Below are positions 55,676 through 64,000 of a stretch of DNA of 64,000 nt, in pieces (the first letter of the stretch is position 1; the number at the start of each line of letters is the position of its first letter). The notes under the pieces were generated by a model. It saw only the letters and a list, made by a program, of their open reading frames with translations. It made no database searches and had not been told where the DNA came from. The position numbers were made by a program, and so were the translations under genes. The DNA is from Tetracladium setigerum (lineage: Eukaryota; Ascomycota; Leotiomycetes; Helotiales): contig PZJY01000012.1 in NCBI GenBank assembly GCA_031472005.1, positions 1,116,001 to 1,180,000 of the forward strand, in the 5' to 3' direction.

Positions 55676-58600
55676 AATTCGGGATTTCTGGTTGTCGAGA
55701 GTGTATTCGGAGGAGGGATGAGGGTAGGTCTGATGTTGTGCTTTCTCGAAGAACATCCAGAAGAAAGGTAGGAAGGTAGGAAGGAAGTCAATATGAGAGA
55801 AGAGTTACGGGGAAATGATTCCTCGCTGTGGTTTGCCTTTGCGGTCAGAGTCTGACTACTGCGCTCTTACGGCTTCCAGCGGCAATACCCAAAAGGTGGT
55901 GTGTAGGACGAATTATGATTAATGTAGGAACGGCTTCGAAGAGGGGAAGCGAAGCACGCTTTTTCCAGCTGCTGGGACCGAGATCAATTGGCAGAGTTGT
56001 TGGAGCGGTCAGGTAATTCGTAGAGTCGCAAAAGTCGGGGAGGGAGAGAGAGCACGATGATCGTGTGTGGTGGGTGGTTCCTTTGGTGTTTTGGCTGGAC
56101 TCGCAGTTCTTGATAAGCCAACGAGAGGGACCCCGGCCCGAAAGACAATGCGGCGAAATGACCGAGGCAGGAGCAGGAAATTTGAGTGATGTTTAGTAGG
56201 TAATGTATGGAATGTATAGAATAGAATGAAGTATTTGGAGATGCTGTCGACTGTGGATAGAGAGAGAGAGCAGAGAGTGAGATTATGTTCAACTCAAAGT
56301 AAACATAGCCAGAGAGAGAGGGAGAGGGAGAGTTCTTGTTCGTGCGCACCCCTCCCTCTCAAGTAATGTACCTCCCATACGGACAAGCGATTGTTGGTGG
56401 ATAGAGGAGTGTAACAGGCGCATGGTGATTGGTGGCAAGACTGGCATTTGAAGGCAAAGAAAAAAAACGGAGATCTGGGACCAAACTTCCCACTTCAGCC
56501 ACCCGTATGGAGTCTATGGAGACCAGCTAGAAGGCGGCTTCTTGACTCTTGGGGAGATCTCGAGTAATGAGGAAGGTTACTTGACATTACATATTACTGT
56601 ACTACGAGTAGGGCATCTCCGCGCCCTAAAGCAAAGCAGAGCAAAGCAATGAAGAAAAGAAACCTTGTCCCGAGTATACAGCAAGTTCATTGTTTGTTTA
56701 CTTCGTCCAGTAGGTACAGTACACCGTTATGTTATGAGGGCTGGAATATCTTCAGCCTCGGATACAAGCCCGCGTGTTGGAAGAATGACATACATGCATT
56801 CATCATTCAGTCATTATCCAACTCCGTATGTTTGTTTTCTTTTGGCCAGACCGTGCTCTCACTCTCTCTGCTCCGTACGGAGGGAGGTACAGTAACAAGC
56901 TTCCAAGGGTGTCCAAGCCCACCCAAGACTCCAAGCGCCGGTGCTCGCGGTGGGTGGTCCCTTGAAATTGACATGGAAATTGAAGAACAGATGGGATGGG
57001 ATCATCGCCTGCTCGCGTGTGCTTTACATTACCAGGCCCTCTCGATTGGCCGCCTCGAAAAAGTTGTTATCGCGATGAAATGAGAGGCTATTGATATTAC
57101 AACCCCCCAAACCTTGCTATTTCTTCATCTTTCATCTTTCATCGTTTTGCCATTCGAGGAAAGTGGGTGGCAGAGATGAGCGCGATCATCCTGCCTCCTT
57201 CTTTCACCGCTTCATTCACTCATTCAGGAGCTGCTCAATATGATACACAGACAGTGAAGTACTACTGATGAAGAAGGTAATCATCATGTAGATGTGTACT
57301 TTCTCACAAACGACCTCCTCCATCGGGACAAAATATACGAAAGAAGGATCGTCAGGCTTTTTTATTTTGCATCTCTCCGACACTTCAACCGAGCAAGACT
57401 GCGAGAGGACGCCCACCACTCAACAGCCAGCCTTGACTCGTGCCCGCCCCATGCTTTTGGGGGCGGTGAGGAAAGAAAGCTTCCCTCACACACTTTCAGC
57501 CTACGCTCACTCCCTCGCCATCATGATGATGCGTGCCCGCTGTTCGTTCGTTCTATCTGTGTGTATGTACCGTGTACCGGAGTACAATCTAAAGTTAATA
57601 CCGCCGTACGGAAGCATGGCAAGGTTTGGCAACAGCCAGCAAGCTAGCTAGCATGCTTTCTCTCTTCACCTCATGCAAGTCTCATGGAAACCCAACAACG
57701 GCCGGCGGCGGGAAGTTTTAAAAACGTTTGGCTGCTGTGCTTTGATATCATTTCGATCAAAGAACCAAAACCCGCCCGGGTGGCTTGCGGAAGCACAACT
57801 GCCTCGTTCCGGCTCTTTCGAACGGGGGAGAGGGGGGGGAATGTGAATGTTGATGAAAGCTCGCAAGATCGGTCGATTTTGGGCGGCGGCGATTAACTCT
57901 ATTCTCGTTGCAATGAGAAGATAAGCGTTAATCTGGGGGCATATGTACTCTACTGTACAGGCACTTTGTGGAGAATCTGGGGGATGCATAGAGAGGTAAG
58001 TGTGCTTTGGTAGACTGATCTGAGAGGTTCACGGGTGAATGAGGGAGGGTGTGGTTGCTCAGCGCCATACAGTACTATACATCCATAGATTACTTACTGC
58101 ATAGGTCTTACAGCACATTATTATTGGAAGCGGCTGATGAATATCCTCTTTCTGTCCCTCGGAGGGTCAAATAAATGATAATTGCATGTGCATGTGCATG
58201 CGATGGAAAACGGGCTTAATAGTCCGCATTTATGTTCTTCCATCACCGGGATGAGAAGATATGATGTGTGTGTGAAGTTTGGAAGCGATATCAACGCACG
58301 AGGGAGGAGGGGAACAGCCTGCCAGCCGATAGTGATGAGTGAGTACAACTGTACTGTAGATGCAGATGAAGCGGATGAGTAACGTCAGGCTGAGTCAAAT
58401 CGAGAGAGACTTTCTCCTTATAACGCTTGATTATTATTATTGATGAGAAGAACAAAAGCTGGTTCATATCCAGCTTAGCGGAAGCTTACACACTATTTAC
58501 TTTTGATCGAACGTCTGGATGAAACGAACATACATGCACCCCAGATTCACCGGTAGGAGTTCTCAATCTACTGTTTCTCTTTCTTTACTCTCCTGAAGTC

Positions 58601-59359
58601 AGGAAGGAGGGAGGGTCAAGGTGCAAACAGGTCAACTTTGACCTGCGCAAATAATTAATTGCCCAGTAGTCTGGGTGAAAGGTTGATGTTCAAGTAAGCA
58701 GAAAACTATACATAATCTTACATCGTACATAACCAAGATTGGAGAAAACAGAAAGTACTGCTTCCTCCTCGAGTTCAACAGGAGGAATAATGAAGACACA
58801 TCATTCCAATTATATCTTCATATCAGCCATAATAACCTACTTTTCACCTCGAATAAAGGGCTTATTGCTTTTAAAGATATGAGAAGAATATAGACCGAAC
58901 AAAAGTCTGTTCTATGTAAAAGAACTCATTCCTAAGTTATCTACTTCTTTCTTCACCTTGAAAGTCGTTTGTTTCATCAAACTTCAAAAATTCTCGACAA
59001 GTCGTCACATGCAACCGCGTTTCTCGGTCCAGCACCTCAGCGCAAAGGCTGAAACGACGACCAACGACCAAACATTCATACTGTAACTTCCCCGCATTCT
59101 TCATCCTCTTCCCGTTATACGACAAGTCACCACGTGCCCTGTGCCAACGCCGATTGAAGTATAAACGTCCTCACTATCCAAAGGATCCATCATCTTTCAT
59201 CTCCAAATATACTTTTATACTTTTGATACTCGCTGCAGACTAAGTTGAAGGTAGACAACACCGACTTGTCCTACTCGCAAACCTTATCCCCCACCAAAAT
59301 CTATCTCCCCGCCCCTAACCGCGTGTACTGTACTGTACGGTTACGACAGGACGGGAGGG
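55676..59359. other. 3.7-kb intergenic region between divergent genes
   Basis: Promoters of the FYVE gene (minus) and the alcohol oxidase gene (plus), with a long middle part without supported genes. Contents: GA-rich runs (56255-56335); a perfect palindrome CTCCGTACGGAG at 56871-56882; ACTCCGTA at 56821-56828; a GCATGT run at about 58182-58200; and a GTACTGTACTGTACGG run at 59325-59340 only about 20 bp before the oxidase ATG. Short frames on both strands have no family features. Confidence 0.5.
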
Positions 59360-62323
59360 ATGTCTTCGACTACTATGATCATCGAGAAGCGAACACCACT
59401 CGCGACGCCATTGCCCCCAGCCGCAATCCCCGCGGAAGATGTCTATACCTCTGCGCAATGGACGACGTTGATGGCTATCATGGATGCGGTGATCCCATCC
59501 ATCCAACGCGCATCATCCCAAGCTTCCCAGACCACACCATCACCACCACCATCAGAGGAAGAAAGCACAGAAAACACACATCTCACAATCCCAGACGAAG
59601 CATACAACAGCCACGTGAACCACATTAAATCCACCATCGTAGGAACATGGACCGACGAAGGCAAATCGCTCGATCAGTACCTGGCCGAGAAACCATCGGA
59701 TTATCCCGAGTTCAGGAGTTTCTTAACACGAATGATCTGTTGTTATGTGCCGCAGAAGGGTCAGAAGGGATTGGGGTTCATACTTTCGGCTTTGAAGTAA
59801 GTTAGTTCGAATTATTAGCTTGGTTTGGTCGTATTCCACTTGTTTTGTTCGAGGGCTAGTGTCTGGTGTTGTGGCGTTTTGGCTGGTTTCCGTGCTTCTG
59901 CCGAATAATCCGTAGGGCTCGGCAGTAGTGTTGGTGATCTCGTGTCCCGTTGCTTGTTGTGGAATGGTTGAGAAGCTATGGGTGTAGTGCCCGAGGAGAC
60001 ACTTTGTTTTGTACCCTTTTTCTGAAATTCAGGAATTTGCCTAGTTTCTGCGAGAAATGTTGAGAGAGGCGAGGGGTGTATCAAGTGTTACCTTCCTGCC
60101 ATTACTCGGGAGGTAGTTTCGTTGAATCATTGGCCGTCAGGTTTGTTTCTTTTCATTTGCGTATAAAATGTGCAATAATTTCTATTTTCACATTGTGGTC
60201 ACGTGTTTGAGAGCCAATATCAAAATGAGGATATACTGCTCTTTCTCTGTCTGAGATATTATCTAAGCTGATATAAACTAATTAAATGGATACTAACGAC
60301 CACTCCCAGCACACGCGTCGGATCTCGCCTCCTCACAGGGTATACGACCCCAATTCATCTCCAACCTATCGCACTCCGTCAAACAATCCTGCTCTCATGG
60401 CGTGACTCCTACCTCCCAACTCTCAATCTCGTCTACAAACAACTGACAGGAATGGGAAAATCCGTCTGGTTCAAAACAAGCCCCACCTTCCCCCAAACCT
60501 CCGGCTACCCAGAACCCCAGATCACTACCAACCAGGGAAGCATTATGAGTTTAAATTTCTGCAATTTGAACCTGGAACCGAGCCAGAGGTGTTGGAAGTC
60601 GATGTTGTGATTGTAGGATCGGGATGTGGGGGTGCAGTCGCTGCTAGCAATCTAGCGAGCCAAGGCCATAAAGTTTTGGTGGTTGATAAAAGCTACTACT
60701 ATCCCCCGGAACAATTACCTATGACTGAACTAGAAGGCGGAGTTCATCTTTTTGAGAATGGAGGTGTTGATATCACAGAGGGTGGATCGACATCTCTAGT
60801 CACAGGCTCAACTTGGGGTGGAGGAGGAATGGTCAACTGGTCTGCTTCGCTCCAAACGCAAGAGTTTGTCCGAAAGGAATGGGCGCAGGATAGAGGTCTT
60901 ACGTTTTTCGAGTCGGCGGAATACCAAAAGTGCTTGGATCGCGTGTGTGAGAGGATGGGTGTTTCGACGGAAGGAATCAAGCATAATCATGGCAATCGAA
61001 TACTGCTTGAGGGAGCGAGGAAGTTGGGGTATGCGGCGAGTGATGTACCGCAAAATTCTGGGGGCAAAGAGCATAATTGTGGTCAATGTTCTATGGGTTG
61101 TGGAGCTGGTCAGAAGCAAGGAACGGTGATGACTTGGTTACCGGATGCTGCAAAGGCGGGTGCAAAGTTCATGGAAGGATTCAAGGTCGATCATGTTACT
61201 TTTGACGAGACTAGTGGTGTCAAGAAAGCTACTGGTGTTAAAGGTAAATGGACTTCAAGAGACAGTCGAGTTGTCAAGGAGGTCATTGTGAAGGCAAAGA
61301 AAGTCATTGTATCCTGCGGATCAATGTGGACCCCAGTGGTATTGAAGAACAGTGGATTAACAGTCAGTTCTCCATCAAGTTCTACATCAATCTACACCAC
61401 ATAGGCTAACAACATCTCCAGAACTGGCAAATCGGTCGAAATCTCTATCTTCACTCCGTGAATCTCATGGCAGGAGTTTTCAAAGAAGATGTCCGTCCCT
61501 GGGAAGGTCCAATCCTAACATCTGTCTGTACCTCCTTCGAAAATCTCGACGGCAACGGTCACGGAGTCAAACTTGTAAGCCTTTCCTTTCCCTCCCCCCC
61601 CTCTCCCCCTCCTCCTCTCTCCCACAAATTCAAAACCATCGCAACCCCACCAACCTCATTCTAACGAAATACCCCCGCCAGGAAGCAACATGCATGCTCC
61701 CAGCCTGGTTCCTAACAGTAATGAACTGGTCCAGCGGTCTCTCCTACAAAACCCTCGCCCTCAAATTCCGCCACACCAACGGCTACATCTCCATCTGTCG
61801 CAACCGCGACAGCGGCAGCGTCTGGGTTGACCCTATCACGGGACGACCTCGTCTTGAATTCGTCACGAGCGCTTTCGATAGGGCGCATATCATGGAAGGG
61901 AATATTGCGCTGGCGAAGATTTTGTATGTCACTGGTGCGACGGAGATACATGCTTGTATTGATGGGGTTGAACCGTTTATTCGTGGGGATGGGGAGGACG
62001 GGGAGGATGAAGAGGAGGCAGGCGTCACGTCTCCAAGATTCGTAGAGTGGTTGGCGGAGTTGAGAAGGGTGGGGAATAAACCCATCACGGCCGTTTTCGC
62101 TTGTGCGCATCAGATGGGGACGAGTCGCATGTCGGTGCGTGAACATGATGGGGTCGTCGATCCCAAGGGAAGAGTCTGGGGCACGGAATCTCTCTTTGTG
62201 GCAGATGCGAGTGTGTTCCCTAGTGCGAGTGGGGTCAATCCTATGGTGACTACCATGGCGATTAGTGATTGGATATCAAGAGGTATTGGAAAAGAGTTGG
62301 AGTTGGAAGCAAAATTGGGATGA
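59360..62323 (+). CDS. FAO1: Long-chain fatty alcohol oxidase (FAD, GMC family), with a frameshift as given
   Basis: Exons 59360-59796, 60310-61362, 61422-61574 and 61682-62323. Features: N-terminal extension with TGYTTPIHLQP; FAD-binding VDVVIVGSGCGG (G-x-G-x2-G); the family Cys block HNCGQCSMGCG; and C-terminal AHQMGTSRM with VADASVFPSASGVNPM. The enzyme oxidises long-chain alcohols to aldehydes with release of H2O2, in membranes or peroxisomes, as part of alkane and wax use. Within exon 2 the frame changes between about 60515 (WFKTSPTFPQTSGYPE) and 60535 (DHYQPGKHYEFKFLQFEP), next to a CCCC run. One base is missing. With it the protein would be 761 residues, normal for the family. A candidate 44-bp intron across the site creates a stop and removes conserved residues, so it was rejected. 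Intron 1 is 513 bp, by far the longest in the window. Confidence 0.85.
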
Positions 62324-63357
62324 TTGGAAACAAGTTTGATCGATCTGCTAGATTCTGATCTTGGAAGCTTGAGATTGGTTTAGTGGAGGTAGGTAGTGTA
62401 TATAAACATTTGGTCATGTTTGTATAAATAATTTAGTTGATAAAATGTATTTATTTATTACCGATGTGTTTTCGCCCGCTCCATTCCTCGAACTCCTCCA
62501 TTTCAGAAATGATAAATCAGTTTCTAGAACTCTCTCACCCCTCCCTGCTCTAGTACTCCGAACAGTACAATATCACAAACAATCGCTCTATCTATCTATC
62601 TATCCAATAACCCTCAAGCCAAGCCATCAGCAGAGAAAATTCCACACAAACCCCAAAACACAATACCAAGCACAGAGAACAATATCAACAACCTAAGCGA
62701 AAAGCGCCACCAACCAACCACCGACCCAAAAGCTCAACCACACTCGCAAACACATTGATTCATACTCTCCCTCGGTAGGAAAGCGATAAAGCACAAAGGG
62801 AAAAAAAGAAAGTCCAATGATAAAGTTTTGTGGCGTTATGTTTGTGGACAATATGAATGAAATGAAGGGATGAAGGGAATGAATGGATCAGTGGATGGCG
62901 TTTTGCACCGCAGATACATACAGTAGAGTATAGAGAAAGAAAAAGGTGTACAAGTGTATAAAAGGTACCCTCCCTGGTCTTCATTCTTCTCATTCCTTCT
63001 TTTTCATCGAGCCTGTAACAGCAGATGTCAGAACACGAAAGAAAAAAGACGAGAGTCAAATCTTGATTGTCGGCCAAATATTTTGAAACCTCTCATATAC
63101 TTGAATCATCTATCTCTCGAACGCAGGCAGATTCCAATTCTACTACATTCGCCCACTCTCGCATCCACCCAAAATCACTACCTGACCTGACCTACGCTAC
63201 TTCAGCACTCAAAATCATAAACCTAAAACTCTCACGACTTTTTTTTTTTTAAACTACCAACTTTTCCTACCAACCCGCCATCTCACAACTCACAACTCAC
63301 ATTCACATCCACACACATACACGTACACATACACAACCCCTCCTCCCACCTAAAAAA
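62324..63357. other. Intergenic, possible long leader of the small ORF
   Basis: About 1 kb with a CTAT microsatellite (62584-62603), a C/A-rich stretch (62620-62760) and a T10 run at about 63241-63250. The last 150 bp are rich in CA and pyrimidines and could be the 5' leader of the ORF at 63358. No other gene is seen. Confidence 0.45.
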
Positions 63358-63498
63358 ATGCCATTCCACACCCTTCCCCCCTTCACGCCACGAAGCGTCT
63401 ACCACGAATACAACAAAATCAGCGGTGTGAGTGAAGATGGAAATGTGGAGAGGATGCCTGCGATGACTTATTGGGACATTTTTGGGAGTGCTTTTTGA
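63358..63498 (+). CDS. Possible 46-residue protein
   Basis: ATG in a good context (AAAAAA before ATG) and a complete frame of 46 codons. It starts MPFHTLPPFTPRSVYHEYNK, ends MTYWDIFGSAF, and has Ser-Glu-Asp-Gly residues in the middle. The composition is even and protein-like (aromatic, acidic and basic residues), unlike the low-complexity surroundings. No family is recognised and there is no membrane segment. The long CA/pyrimidine-rich stretch before it resembles the leaders of expressed fungal small-protein genes. Confidence 0.4.
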   Translation: MPFHTLPPFTPRSVYHEYNKISGVSEDGNVERMPAMTYWDIFGSAF

Positions 63499-64000
63499 CT
63501 GTTTTGGAGATGAGATTGGGGGGGTGTGGCAGGATTGGAGGATTGGAGGATGGGGAGATGAGATGAGAGGTGGGAGAAAAGAGCAGAGCAGAGAGAAGAG
63601 AAGCGATGGGAATTCTGCACTCGCTATTCGATTGTAGGGATTGGATTGGATTGGATTGGATGGGATTCGAGAGGAGGCAAGTGCAAGGAAACGTTTTCCA
63701 CAGGAGGGATAGCAAGCAAGCAAGCCTTTCATTTGATATCGCAAAACCACGCCAGAGACGAGAAAGATAAAAATGGGAGCAAGGCAGGACTTGAATTTTG
63801 AATGTGCGAGTAATGTAGGAAGCCATCAAAGCAAGCCCCGACTCCTAATATGCGATATCGTTCTAATTATGTAAAAATGCATCATTTCAATCATTATTCG
63901 TCTTTCCATCCCTTTTTATCATTCCGATGAAAAAAAGAGTAAGAATTCGTTCCATGCCTCATTAGCAAATATGTAAAAATGCAACGCCTAACGAATAAAA
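63499..64000. other. 3' flank to the window end
   Basis: Holds a GGATT microsatellite (63637-63660) and AT-rich DNA from 63830 on. No gene is seen. Confidence 0.5.

Noticed and set aside
60473..60516. 44-bp candidate intron (GTTCAAAAC...CCCAG) to repair the alcohol oxidase frame
   Set aside because: Splicing it creates TGA at the junction and removes residues conserved in the family, so a missing base is the better explanation.

Overview
The window is nuclear DNA of a filamentous ascomycete (Pezizomycotina). Genes are spliced by many short introns (mostly 44-110 bp, GT-AG), lie on both strands without operons, and the encoded proteins are typical fungal ones: RSC-type SNF2 ATPase, Paf1-complex Ctr9, Elp3, AP-2 mu, a CBM1-tailed acetylxylan esterase and a LaeA-like methyltransferase. 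A leotiomycete of the Botrytis/Sclerotinia kind fits the protein wording and base composition, but that placement is inference. All gene models below were built by hand from reading frame, splice consensus and family knowledge. For every model except the two flagged as frameshifted, the exon lengths sum to a multiple of three.

Layout. 0.7-2.2 kb: LaeA-like methyltransferase. 5.1-6.5 kb: secreted acetylxylan/feruloyl esterase (CE1) with a C-terminal CBM1. 7.4-8.9 kb: AP-2 mu. 10.1-11.0 kb: unknown protein. 11.5-15.0 kb: ELP3 and the succinyl-CoA ligase alpha subunit, head to head. 15.5-17.9 kb: a promethin/LDAF1-like membrane protein next to a lipid-droplet hydrolase (LDAH). 19.0-27.8 kb: two large nuclear genes in tandem, STH1/SNF2-type ATPase and CTR9. 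27.8-35.6 kb: a gene-poor stretch of 7.8 kb. 35.6-37.9 kb: a CRIB-motif protein. 38.9-40.5 kb: aspartyl aminopeptidase (M18). 40.9-49.1 kb: an island of unrecognised ORFs with tandem repeats. 51.0-53.2 kb: ARFRP1/Arl3-type GTPase and a beta-carbonic anhydrase, tail to tail. 54.6-55.7 kb: FYVE-finger protein. 59.4-62.3 kb: long-chain fatty alcohol oxidase. 63.4 kb: a possible 46-residue protein.

Most of the window is housekeeping: transcription and chromatin (STH1, CTR9, ELP3), membrane traffic (AP-2 mu, Arl3, FYVE, CRIB) and metabolism (LSC1, M18, carbonic anhydrase, alcohol oxidase). The points most worth a second look are: the adjacent pair of lipid-droplet genes; single-base frameshifts in the Arl3-like and fatty-alcohol-oxidase genes; two GC-AG introns in the neighbouring STH1 and CTR9 genes; the orphan island, where a 35-bp tandem repeat forms the end of one gene; and the long non-coding block before the CRIB gene. 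I saw no transposon, CRISPR array, rRNA or convincing tRNA gene.
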